A stretch of 64,000 bases of DNA from Pseudoselenomonas ruminantium (GTDB lineage: Bacteria > Bacillota > Negativicutes > Selenomonadales > Selenomonadaceae): contig NZ_FOQK01000006.1 of NCBI RefSeq assembly GCF_900113715.1, forward strand, positions 71,733 through 135,732. The letters are read 5' to 3'. Below are positions 34,244 to 42,147 of the stretch, piece after piece. Numbering within the stretch: the first letter of the stretch is position 1; each line of letters begins with the position of its first letter. Made by a program: the position numbers and the translations under genes. The notes below the pieces were generated by a model. The model searched no databases, was not told the origin of the DNA, and saw only the letters and a program-made list of their open reading frames with translations.

Positions 34244-34539
34244 GCGGAAAATTTTTGTATATGAAGCAAAAGGATACTGTATGGCGTTTTTATCTTCGTG
34301 ACAGGAAACCGAGTTAACATTGGCGAATATCTGTTATAACGGTAAGCCAATGCCTTTGCCAGCAGCTATTCTCTTATAGACGGACAAGACGAAGAGCTCG
34401 CCAATAACCCCAATAATTTACACGATGCCCTGCAAAATGGCACTGCTCTTGACGATGCTGCGGATAAAAAATCCCTCAATAAGTCAGAGATGTGTATAAT
34501 CTGTGCTTATTGAAGGATTTCTAGTTAGCAGTGATGCCT
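34244..34539. other. Region without an intact gene
   Basis: About 300 bp between the merR promoter and the LysR gene end. A frame from about 34365 to TGA near 34507 (DGQDEELANNPNNLHDALQ) looks coding but has no start, ribosome site or recognised family. It may be a gene remnant. Nothing else is seen. Confidence 0.3.
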
Positions 34540-35433
34540 TCAGATATTGACGTCGAATTCTTCTTGTAGTGCGGCAAGGAATGCTTGGGAAGCCTTGGAA
34601 AAAACTTGATTTTTTTTCCAGACGATAGAGGGTTCCGTGAAAATAGCTGGTTCCAGCGGGCGGGTGCAGAGAATGGTGCCATTGGTGTTGATGAGTTCAT
34701 CAAAAGAGATGGCATAGCCCATGCCTTCCTTGACCATCAAAGTGGCATTGTAGAGCAGTGTATAGGAACCTGCGATATTTAGTTCTGCCAGCGGTTTTTG
34801 CAGCCAGGCCAGCAGTTCATCGCCATGGGTGCTGTTCGAAAGCGTCTGGCGGGAGAATAGTAAGGGCTGCTGCCATAAATCCTCGGCTTGGATAGTTTCC
34901 TTTTGGGCAAGAGCATCATCCTGACGCAAGACCAGCACCCAGCGGTCACGGACGGGTAAGGGCAGTTCCTGGTATTTAGCCGGGTCGAGCCGTCCATAGA
35001 CAAAGGCAAAATCAATCAAACCCCGCTCCAGCCGTGTCATGGTGGTGGCACCATCGCCGCTGACAATATGAAAGCGTAGGCCCGGATATTTCTGCCGCAG
35101 CTGTTGTGCCACCTTCATGACGAGGCCGAAGTGAATGGACTCGCCAGCGCCAATGCGGATATCGCCGCTGATTTCGTCGTGGCGCAAAAGCTCGCCAGTG
35201 GTTTTATCCACCAGTGACAGGATTTCTTCAGCGCGGCGGCGCAGCAGCTGACCGTCTTCTGTCAGCAGTATGCGCCGTGGCTCACGGATAAGCAGCTGCT
35301 TTGCAAATTCGTCTTCCAACTCTTTTAATTGGCGGGATAAGGTGGGCTGAGACAGATGCAGTTTTTCTGCTGCCCGCGAAAAACTTTCTTCCTGTGCCAC
35401 GGTAAGAAAGTATTTAAGTACTCGCAGCTCCAT
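34540..35433 (-). CDS. LysR-family transcriptional regulator
   Basis: A 297-residue regulator with N-terminal HTH (SFSRAAEKLHLSQPTLSRQLKELE) and a C-terminal effector domain of the CynR/YbhD-like type (IRIGAGESIHFG). AAAGGAG lies upstream of its ATG. It is divergent from the MFS gene at 35575, whose promoter carries a 14-bp box repeated before the hydrolase at 36899, so both are plausible targets. Confidence 0.93.
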   Translation of the reverse strand: MELRVLKYFLTVAQEESFSRAAEKLHLSQPTLSRQLKELEDEFAKQLLIREPRRILLTEDGQLLRRRAEEILSLVDKTTGELLRHDEISGDIRIGAGESIHFGLVMKVAQQLRQKYPGLRFHIVSGDGATTMTRLERGLIDFAFVYGRLDPAKYQELPLPVRDRWVLVLRQDDALAQKETIQAEDLWQQPLLFSRQTLSNSTHGDELLAWLQKPLAELNIAGSYTLLYNATLMVKEGMGYAISFDELINTNGTILCTRPLEPAIFTEPSIVWKKNQVFSKASQAFLAALQEEFDVNI

Positions 35434-35513
35434 ATGGTTCCACTCCTTTGCCTGGTTTTTTCTCTATCTTACTATGAGAAATCTATTACTGTAAAGCATA
35501 GATCGAGATTTTA

Positions 35514-35551
35514 TATAAGTATTAGTATTGGATAAGCGAAGAATATATAAT
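35514..35551 (+). promoter_or_regulatory. Candidate LysR-activated promoter of the MFS gene
   Basis: The 14-mer TATAAGTATTAGTA (35514-35527) covers the -35 position; TATAAT (35546-35551) is the -10 box. There is no good -35 hexamer, as expected for an activator-dependent promoter. The same 14-mer has identical spacing at 36812. Confidence 0.7.
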
Positions 35552-35574
35552 AAAGGCAGAGAGGAAGTGGGGAT

Positions 35575-36768
35575 ATGAGTTATGAAAACATAAAGAACAA
35601 ACAAGTGCTGCTGTTTATTCTGGCCACAGGCGTGTTCGGCATTTTGAATACGGAAATGGGCTTTATCGGTATACTGCCCTATATTGCTGAAAATTATCAA
35701 GTAACGGTTGTGCAGGCCGGCTGGCTGATTAGTCTCTTTGCGCTGGGCGTGGCCGTGGCGGGGCCGACCATGCCGCTATTGTTGTCACGCTTTGATCGCA
35801 AACATCTGATGGTCTTTATCCTGGGACTGTTCACGCTGTGCAATGTGATTGCCGTCTTTGCAGAAAGCTTTTGGGTACTGCTTGCCGTCCGGGTGCTGCC
35901 GGCTTTTTTCCATCCGGTTTATTGTTCCATGGCGTTTACGGTGGCGGCGGCTTTGGCTAAACCGGGCGAAGAACCTAAGGCTGTGGCGAAAATCAATGCC
36001 GGAGTGGCAGCGGGGATGGTAGCCGGTGTGCCCATCAGCAACTTTTTGGCAGAGCAGTTTTCGCTCGCGGCATCCATGGCCTTTTTCGCATTGGCGACCT
36101 TGGTGGTGCTTCTGCTGACTATTTGGCTGGTACCATCCATGCCGGTGCAGACGGCTATGAGTTATGGCAGCCAGTTGGCGGTCTTGCGCAAGCCGATGCT
36201 TTGGGTGTCTATTATGGCCGTGATTTTTCTCAACGGTTCGATTTTTGGCGTGTTCAACTATCTGACCGAATATCTGGGTGTTGTCGCTGGCGTAGCTCCG
36301 TCTTTGATCAGCATTTTGCTGTTTGCCTATGGAATCTGCAATATTTTGGGCAGTATGCTGGCGGGACATCTGCTAACGGTGCGGCCCTTGCCCGTGGTCA
36401 AGATCTTTCCGCTGGTGGTAGCCGTAATCTATATTGCCCTGCTGGGCGGCGGCAGCGCTTGGCCGTTGATGGGGCTTATCGTAGTCATTTGGGGCATTTT
36501 GGGCGGGATCAATGCCAATATCAATCAGTATTGGATTGCAAGTGCCGCTCCGGAAGCACCGGACTTTGCCAACGGCCTGTTCCTGACGGCGGCCAATATG
36601 GGCTGTGTGCTTGGAATTACGGTCAGCGGTCATTTTATTGATGTTTGGGGCACGCAATATGTGGTACTGGGCGGTCTGCTGTTCTGCCTGCTGGCCGCAC
36701 TGACGGTCTGGGGCCAATGTTACTGCAAACAGGTGCATACGTCGCTGATGGTTCAGTCTGAGCATTGA
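35575..36768 (+). CDS. MFS transporter, AraJ/DHA1-like
   Basis: A 397-residue 12-helix major facilitator protein. N-terminal segment GILNTEMGFIGILPYI and loop motif SRFDRKHLMVFILG match the sugar-efflux/arabinose-efflux (AraJ, YdhP) group. Such carriers export sugars, amino acids or drugs. Divergent LysR control is typical. The start ATG 35575 has GAGGAAG upstream. Confidence 0.9.
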   Translation: MSYENIKNKQVLLFILATGVFGILNTEMGFIGILPYIAENYQVTVVQAGWLISLFALGVAVAGPTMPLLLSRFDRKHLMVFILGLFTLCNVIAVFAESFWVLLAVRVLPAFFHPVYCSMAFTVAAALAKPGEEPKAVAKINAGVAAGMVAGVPISNFLAEQFSLAASMAFFALATLVVLLLTIWLVPSMPVQTAMSYGSQLAVLRKPMLWVSIMAVIFLNGSIFGVFNYLTEYLGVVAGVAPSLISILLFAYGICNILGSMLAGHLLTVRPLPVVKIFPLVVAVIYIALLGGGSAWPLMGLIVVIWGILGGINANINQYWIASAAPEAPDFANGLFLTAANMGCVLGITVSGHFIDVWGTQYVVLGGLLFCLLAALTVWGQCYCKQVHTSLMVQSEH

Positions 36769-36811
36769 AGATGTTGATTGCTATGTCTGGCAAGCATAGT
36801 AATATATTTTT

Positions 36812-36849
36812 TATAAGTATTAGTAATTACAAAACAGAATCGCTATAAT
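36812..36849 (+). promoter_or_regulatory. Candidate LysR-activated promoter of the first hydrolase gene
   Basis: The 14-mer TATAAGTATTAGTA (36812-36825), identical to that at 35514, overlaps the -35 position, and TATAAT (36844-36849) is the -10. The distance between the two elements is the same as at the MFS promoter. Confidence 0.7.
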
Positions 36850-36898
36850 GAAATCAAGCAAAAGGATAAACGGTGTAAGTGAAGTGAGGAGAATAGAA

Positions 36899-38038
36899 AT
36901 GTTGAAGAAAATAATCAAAAACAAAAAGATGGTCTTGGCCGCGCTGGTGGCAGGCGTGATGTCTTTGGGAATCATGGGAAATGGTGCACAGGCAGCAGAT
37001 AAAGGAGTGGCAGGGATGAAGTCGGCAGAAGTTAAAAGCGACAGAATGATTAAAGCCGAAAAATTGCAGCTGACGCAGGAATGGGACAAGGTGTTCCCCA
37101 AGAGTGACAAGGTGGACCATCGCAAGGTGACTTTTGTCAACCGCTATGGCATCACCTTGGCGGCGGATATGTATGTGCCGAAAAATGCTAAGGGAAAACT
37201 TCCTGCCATTGCGGTAAGTGGCCCGTTTGGTGCCGTAAAGGAGCAGTCTTCGGGTCTCTATGCGCAGGAAATGGCTGAACGCGGCTTTTTGACCATTGCC
37301 TTTGACCCGTCATTTACCGGGGAAAGCGGCGGTCAGCCTCGTTATGTCGCCTCGCCGGATATCAATACGGAAGATTTTTCGGCAGCCGTGGATTTCCTTT
37401 CGGTGCAGGATAATGTAGACGCGGAGCGCATCGGCATTATCGGCATTTGCGGCTGGGGCGGCATGGCACTCAATGCGGCAGCCAGCGATACCCGCATCAA
37501 GGCCACGGTGGCTTCGACCATGTATGATATGACCAGAGTTACCGCCAATGGTTACTTTGACTATGAAAAAGACAAGGAAACGCTGCAAAAAGAACGCTAT
37601 GCTAACCGCGAGGCCCTGAATGCCCAGCGTACGGCGGATTATAAGGCCGGTTATTATAAAAATTCCGGTGGTGTAGTTGACCCGCTGCCAGCTGATGCGC
37701 CGCAGTTTGTGAAGGATTATTATGCCTACTATAAGACGGAACGCGGCTATCATCCCCGTTCACTCAACTCCAATGGCGGCTGGAATCAGACTTCGGCTCT
37801 TTCATTTATGAATATGCCGATTCTGTCCTATGCCGATGAAATCAAGAATGCCGTTATGGTTTTGCATGGTGAGAAAGCCCATTCCCGTTACTTTGGCGAA
37901 GATGCCTTCAAAAAGCTCAAGGGCGATAACAAGGAACTGGTGATTGTTCCCGGTGCGTCTCATGTTGACCTCTACGATAACAAAGCCAAGATTCCCTTTG
38001 CGAGAATTGAGGCATTCTTTCAGCAGAACTTAAAATAA
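36899..38038 (+). CDS. Exported dienelactone-hydrolase-like alpha/beta hydrolase (paralogue 1)
   Basis: A 379-residue exported hydrolase. The signal peptide covers about residues 1-33 (ends GAQAA). The alpha/beta-hydrolase core has GPFGAVKEQSSGLY, the elbow GICGWGG with cysteine in the nucleophile place as in dienelactone hydrolases, and the terminal histidine in VPGASHVDLYD. Substrate is unknown; lactones or esters are likely. ATG 36899 is 8 nt after GAGGAG. The next gene is a tandem paralogue sharing even the ribosome-site region. Confidence 0.87.
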   Translation: MLKKIIKNKKMVLAALVAGVMSLGIMGNGAQAADKGVAGMKSAEVKSDRMIKAEKLQLTQEWDKVFPKSDKVDHRKVTFVNRYGITLAADMYVPKNAKGKLPAIAVSGPFGAVKEQSSGLYAQEMAERGFLTIAFDPSFTGESGGQPRYVASPDINTEDFSAAVDFLSVQDNVDAERIGIIGICGWGGMALNAAASDTRIKATVASTMYDMTRVTANGYFDYEKDKETLQKERYANREALNAQRTADYKAGYYKNSGGVVDPLPADAPQFVKDYYAYYKTERGYHPRSLNSNGGWNQTSALSFMNMPILSYADEIKNAVMVLHGEKAHSRYFGEDAFKKLKGDNKELVIVPGASHVDLYDNKAKIPFARIEAFFQQNLK

Positions 38039-38043
38039 AATGC

Positions 38044-38074
38044 TTGAGTTGGAGTCTGCTTCAAGTGATAAGGT
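38044..38074 (+). promoter_or_regulatory. MerR-type promoter of the second hydrolase gene
   Basis: TTGAGT (38044-38049), a 19-bp spacer containing GGAGT...CTTCAAG, and TAAGGT (38069-38074), directly after the first hydrolase gene. Confidence 0.75.
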
Positions 38075-38126
38075 AAAGTCACGATAACATGACATAGAGA
38101 TGTAAGTGAAGTAAAGGAGAATAGAA

Positions 38127-39293
38127 ATGTTGAAGAAAATTGGCAAAAACAAGAAGATGGTTTTGGCTGCTCTGGTGGCAGGCGTGATGTCCTTTGGCAT
38201 TATGGGGAGTGATGTGACGATGGCAGCAACGCCGGCTAAAACTTTAGCAACAGCTTCGCAGATGCAGCGTTCATCCATCAGCGAGCTTAACAATGACACC
38301 CGCGTATTCAAGATTGACAAGTCAATTGAAGCCAAGAATGTGAAGTTTGAAAACCGCTTTGGTTTTGAAGTGGCTGGTCATCTGTATCTGCCGAAGAATT
38401 TTGATGCCAGCAAGCAGTACAAGGCCGTAGTGATTACCGGGCCTTTTGGTGCGGTGAAGGAGCAGTCCTCCGGTCTGTATGCACAGGAATTTGCCAAGCA
38501 TGGTTATGTGGCTGTAGCCTTTGATCCCTCCACCACCGGTGAGAGCAGTGGCAGCCGTCGCAATATGGGCTCGCCGGAAATCTTTACGGAAGACTATCAT
38601 GCCGCCGTGGATTTCGTTTCCAATCTGAAATTTGTGAACCCGGATCAGGTCGGTGCCATGGGCATCTGCGGTCTGTCCGGTATGGCTATCACGGCTGCCG
38701 GCAGCGACAGCCGTATCAAGGCCGTGGCAACCTCAGCTATGTATGATATGAGTGAAAGCATCAGCGACCATTATAATGGCGCTTACTACACGCCGGAACA
38801 GCGGGAGATCGTGAAACAGCATCTGGCTAAGATGCGTAATGAAGAGGCCAGAACGGGCAAGGCCATCCGTGGTGCACATGAATTGGGCGTAGATTCCAAG
38901 GGCAATGTGGAAACCTTTGATACCATGTTCCCGGATAAACTGCCTGCTGATGCTAATCCCGTTATTCAGGATTTCTTTGGCTACTATGTAGGTCGTGCAT
39001 TCCATCCGCGGGCAATCAACTCCAATAAGCTGGCTTGGGATTCGGTGACGCCGTATGGCTTCTTCGATTTCAAACTCATGAGCAACATGGATGAACTGGG
39101 CAATACACCGGTCATGCTGATTACTGGCGACAAGGCACATTCCAAGTATTTCTCCGACAATGTCTATGCCGCCATCAAAGGGGAGAAGGAAGAAATCGTC
39201 GTTCCCGGTGCTACCCATGTAGACCTTTATGACCAGATGGACAAGATTCCGTTTGACAAGCTGTTTGCCTTCTTTGATAAGAACCTGAAGTAA
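38127..39293 (+). CDS. Exported dienelactone-hydrolase-like alpha/beta hydrolase (paralogue 2)
   Basis: A 388-residue tandem paralogue of the preceding protein. Signal peptide about residues 1-33 (VTMAA), shared core GPFGAVKEQSSGLYAQE, nucleophile elbow GICGLSG with cysteine, and VPGATHVDLYD for the histidine. AAAGGAG lies before ATG 38127. The signal peptide and leader are nearly the same as in paralogue 1, while promoter elements differ, so the pair came from a duplication and is now under separate control. Confidence 0.87.
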   Translation: MLKKIGKNKKMVLAALVAGVMSFGIMGSDVTMAATPAKTLATASQMQRSSISELNNDTRVFKIDKSIEAKNVKFENRFGFEVAGHLYLPKNFDASKQYKAVVITGPFGAVKEQSSGLYAQEFAKHGYVAVAFDPSTTGESSGSRRNMGSPEIFTEDYHAAVDFVSNLKFVNPDQVGAMGICGLSGMAITAAGSDSRIKAVATSAMYDMSESISDHYNGAYYTPEQREIVKQHLAKMRNEEARTGKAIRGAHELGVDSKGNVETFDTMFPDKLPADANPVIQDFFGYYVGRAFHPRAINSNKLAWDSVTPYGFFDFKLMSNMDELGNTPVMLITGDKAHSKYFSDNVYAAIKGEKEEIVVPGATHVDLYDQMDKIPFDKLFAFFDKNLK

Positions 39294-39301
39294 AAAGCAA
39301 G

Positions 39302-39347
39302 AAATGCCGCCCTGCGAAATCGTGCAAGAATTTGCTGGGCGGCATTT
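39302..39347 (+). terminator. Hairpin after the second hydrolase gene
   Basis: A perfect 11-bp stem (39302-39312 with 39337-39347) whose loop can extend the pairing. Only a short T run follows, so termination strength is uncertain. Confidence 0.65.
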
Positions 39348-39359
39348 GTATTATATGGC

Positions 39360-39390
39360 TTGACTTTGAGTATACTCCAAGTGATAGAGT
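39360..39390 (+). promoter_or_regulatory. MerR-type promoter of the FMN reductase gene
   Basis: TTGACT (39360-39365), a 19-bp spacer with the dyad GAGTATACTC, and TAGAGT (39385-39390). It is the closest to consensus of the four MerR-type sites. Confidence 0.82.
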
Positions 39391-39421
39391 AAAAGAGGAT
39401 AATGTGTATGGAGGAGAGAAT

Positions 39422-39961
39422 ATGAGCAAGAAAGTAGTGATCATTTCCACGAGCCTGAGAAAGAATAGCAATTCTGAGGCATTGGCCAAGGCTTTTGCTG
39501 AAGGTGCCAGGGAGGCAGGACACGAGGTGGAGCAGATTACCCTGCGGGATAAGACTATAAATTTCTGCAAAGGCTGTCTGGCCTGCCAAAAGACCATGCA
39601 GTGTGTGATAAAAGACGATGCCAATGCGATCACGGCTAAAATCGGTCAGGCAGATGTGGTCGTTCTGGTAACGCCGGTCTATTACTATGGTATGTGCGGC
39701 CAGTTAAAGACCTTGCTGGACCGGGCCAACCCGCTGTTCCCCTCGGATTATCGTTTCCGTGAAGTTTATCTGCTGGCTACGGCGGCAGAGGATGAAGCAG
39801 ATACCGTAGCCGGAACCCGCGTCGGCGTGCAGGGTTGGGTAGACTGCTTTGACAAGGCCGAATTGAAGGAGACGATTTTCTGTGGCGGTGTGACGGACGC
39901 AGGTGATATTGCCGGCAATGCCGCACTGGAAAAAGCCCGGCAGGCTGGCAGGAATATTTGA
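39422..39961 (+). CDS. Flavodoxin-like NADPH-dependent FMN reductase
   Basis: A 179-residue cytosolic flavoprotein. N-terminal FMN phosphate site STSLRKNSNSEAL, cysteine motif CKGCLACQ and flavin loop TPVYYYGMCGQLKTLLDR are those of flavodoxin-2/iron-sulfur flavoprotein-like reductases. It probably reduces quinones, azo or nitro compounds. Start chosen at ATG 39422, after GGAGGAG. It is driven by a MerR-type promoter and continues into the cyclophilin-like lipoprotein gene. Confidence 0.9.
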   Translation: MSKKVVIISTSLRKNSNSEALAKAFAEGAREAGHEVEQITLRDKTINFCKGCLACQKTMQCVIKDDANAITAKIGQADVVVLVTPVYYYGMCGQLKTLLDRANPLFPSDYRFREVYLLATAAEDEADTVAGTRVGVQGWVDCFDKAELKETIFCGGVTDAGDIAGNAALEKARQAGRNI

Positions 39962-40011
39962 AGTCTGCAAAATAATGCCTTGCAGCTGTATTTGCATAAG
40001 GAGAGAGGTCA

Positions 40012-40509
40012 ATGCCAAACCGGAAAATCATAAGTGTGGTCATGCTGTCGGTGATGCTGCTGCTATCCGGCTGTACAGGTGCGCAGGAGACTACTGCGGA
40101 TACTGGCAGTAAGGCGGGCGAGGCTGTCCCACAGGAAAATAAATCCGTGGCAGAACCAAAGAAGGAGCAGGCGATGAAACTCATCATTGATGATAAAGTT
40201 GTCCCCGTTACCTGGGAACAGAATGCTTCTGCGGCGGCATTGCAGAAACTTTTGCCGTTGACTATAAAAATGTCACCTTACGGTGGTTTTGAACAGGTGG
40301 GCGATATCGGTCAAAATATTACCAGCGCAGATAAGCAGATAACTACCCAATACGGGGATATTGTCCTCTATGCAGAAAATAAGCTGGTTATCTTTTATGG
40401 TTCCAATTCCTGGGCTTATACGCGGCTGGGACATATTGACATGTCAAAACAGGAATTGACTGCTTTATTGAACCGCGATGGCGTAACGGTGCAGCTTGTG
40501 ACGGAGTGA
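40012..40509 (+). CDS. Cyclophilin-like fold lipoprotein
   Basis: A 165-residue protein with a lipobox (LLLSGC) ending the signal peptide, a disordered linker, then a cyclophilin-like fold domain from about residue 56. The tail pattern GDIVLYAENKLVIFYGSNSW-AYTRLG is typical of this family, often found next to flavodoxins in gut anaerobes. Isomerase activity is not implied by the fold. It lies 50 bp after the FMN reductase and is probably part of the same MerR-controlled unit. Confidence 0.82.
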   Translation: MPNRKIISVVMLSVMLLLSGCTGAQETTADTGSKAGEAVPQENKSVAEPKKEQAMKLIIDDKVVPVTWEQNASAAALQKLLPLTIKMSPYGGFEQVGDIGQNITSADKQITTQYGDIVLYAENKLVIFYGSNSWAYTRLGHIDMSKQELTALLNRDGVTVQLVTE

Positions 40510-40522
40510 AGCAGAATTAGGA

Positions 40523-40551
40523 TTGACAAAGATGTTTTTTTGCTCTATTCT
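40523..40551 (+). promoter_or_regulatory. Promoter of the PNPOx-like gene
   Basis: TTGACA (40523-40528), 17-bp spacer, TATTCT (40546-40551). It would give a leader of about 110 nt before the start codon. Confidence 0.6.
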
Positions 40552-40598
40552 AAAAAAAGAATATGAATGGACACCTGTTGCCACCGGGTAATGGGAAA

Positions 40599-40652
40599 AG
40601 CGTCATTTTCTTATCGTTAGGTCTTGGCAGATAAGAAAGTGGCGCTGTTTTT
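40599..40652 (+). terminator. Terminator-like hairpin in the leader of the PNPOx-like gene
   Basis: A 17-bp stem (40599-40615 with 40630-40646; two G-U pairs) is followed by GTTTTT and then directly by the ribosome site TAGGAGGG. It lies between a good promoter and the gene, so it may act as an attenuator; it may also simply end the upstream transcript. Confidence 0.6.
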
Positions 40653-40666
40653 GTAGGAGGGAAATT

Positions 40667-41143
40667 ATGTTTCGGAAGATGCGAAGATTCAAGCAGCAGC
40701 TGACAGAGGAAGAATGCAAAGAAGTGCTGAGAGAAGCGAAACGGGGCGTGCTGTCCATGCTGGGTGACGACGGCTATCCCTATGGTATTCCCATGGATCA
40801 TTGGTACTGCGAGGAGGACGGTATCCTTTATTTCCATAGTGCCAAGGAAGGACACCGGATGGATGCCATAAGGGCCTATGACAAGGTGAGCTATTGTGCT
40901 TACGATGAGGGCTGGCAAAAGCCTGGGGAATGGGCGCTCAATATCCGGAGCGTGGTCGTCTTTGGGCGGATGCAGCTGGTGACGGATGAGGAAAAGATTC
41001 GCAAAATCTGCAGCTCGCTGGTGCGAAAATTTACCGCTGATGAAGCGTACTTGGAACAGGAATTGAAGCACGCTCTGCCCCGCGTGCAATGTCTGGCGCT
41101 GATTCCCGAGCATATGACCGGCAAATTGGTCAATGAATCGTAA
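40667..41143 (+). CDS. Pyridoxamine 5'-phosphate oxidase-like flavoprotein (NimA-like)
   Basis: A 158-residue split-barrel flavin-binding protein. The opening MRRFKQQLTEEE and GVLSMLGDDGYPYGIPMDHWY match the Nim / nitroimidazole-reductase-like subgroup of the PNPOx superfamily; Nim proteins reduce or sequester 5-nitroimidazoles, but many relatives have other unknown redox roles. AGGAGGG precedes ATG 40667. A leader hairpin may control expression. Confidence 0.87.
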   Translation: MFRKMRRFKQQLTEEECKEVLREAKRGVLSMLGDDGYPYGIPMDHWYCEEDGILYFHSAKEGHRMDAIRAYDKVSYCAYDEGWQKPGEWALNIRSVVVFGRMQLVTDEEKIRKICSSLVRKFTADEAYLEQELKHALPRVQCLALIPEHMTGKLVNES

Positions 41144-41157
41144 ATGGAACGTCAAAG

Positions 41158-42051
41158 ATGCATGATATATGGAATCCGTGGCATGGCTGCAAAAAAATCA
41201 GTCCCGGCTGCGCCAACTGCTATATGTACACGCTGGATAAGCAACGGGGAAAAGATGGGGCGGACATTTACCGGACGGAGAATTTTAACTACCCCTTGCA
41301 GAAAGACCGCCATGGCAGCTATAAAATAAAAAGCGGCGAACTCATCCGGGTATGTATGACTTCGGATTTTTTTCTGGCAGAAGCAGATAAATGGCGGGCA
41401 GAAGCCTGGGAAATCATGCGCCAGCGGCCGGATGTCATCTTTTATCTGCTGACCAAGCGCCCGGAACGGGTGGCTGACTGCTTGCCGCAGGATTTTGGCA
41501 GCGGCTGGGAGAATATTTGGTTCAATGTTACCTGTGAGAATCAAAAGATGGCTGATATCCGGCTGCCGTTGCTTAAGGAGCTGCCCTTCCGGCATAAAGG
41601 CGTGATGTGCGCTCCGCTGGTTGGGGCCGTAAGCCTGAAACCGTATCTGGAGGAAGGTTTTATCGAGCAGGTTATCTGTGGCGGCGAGAATTATGAGGGG
41701 GCACGGCCCTGCAGCTATGATTGGGTGCTGGCTTTGCACCAAGAGTGCCGGTCGGCTAATGTATCCTTTTCGTTTATAGAAATCGGTTCGCATTTCATAA
41801 AAGATGGCAGGCATTATCGCTTGACCAGCAAGCAGAAACAGGCTGAGCAAGCCTTTCGGGCAGGATTGAATTATGTAGGCAGGCCCATGAACTTTGCTTT
41901 ATGCTACAGTATTGGCCTGCCGGTTCCACCAGAAGATCGCTATCAACCGGTTTATGATGGACCGCACTGCCATGCCTGCGGCAGCAGGCTGATTTGCAAT
42001 GGCTGCAGTCATTGCGGCAAATGCAGTGAATCTGTAGAGAAAAGAATATAG
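41158..42051 (+). CDS. DUF5131 (phage Gp37/Gp68-like) radical-SAM-related protein
   Basis: A 297-residue protein of the DUF5131 / Gp37-Gp68 family. The N-terminal motif WNPWHGCKKISPGCANCYM supplies three cysteines like a radical SAM cluster, and TSDFFLAEAD and LTKRPERV are family hallmarks. A C-terminal extension (CHACGSRLICNGCSHCGKC) has six cysteines that could bind a zinc ion or a second cluster. The reaction is unknown. No strong ribosome site is visible at ATG 41158, 14 nt after the preceding gene, so it may rely on coupling. Confidence 0.87.
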   Translation: MHDIWNPWHGCKKISPGCANCYMYTLDKQRGKDGADIYRTENFNYPLQKDRHGSYKIKSGELIRVCMTSDFFLAEADKWRAEAWEIMRQRPDVIFYLLTKRPERVADCLPQDFGSGWENIWFNVTCENQKMADIRLPLLKELPFRHKGVMCAPLVGAVSLKPYLEEGFIEQVICGGENYEGARPCSYDWVLALHQECRSANVSFSFIEIGSHFIKDGRHYRLTSKQKQAEQAFRAGLNYVGRPMNFALCYSIGLPVPPEDRYQPVYDGPHCHACGSRLICNGCSHCGKCSESVEKRI

Positions 42052-42147
42052 CTCGGAAGAAGAAGTCTTGCCTGTGGTAAAACTGGAACAACGGCGTTAT
42101 AATTGCTTATTTATTCTGAAGCATGTTAGGAGGCGGCAGAAATCCGT

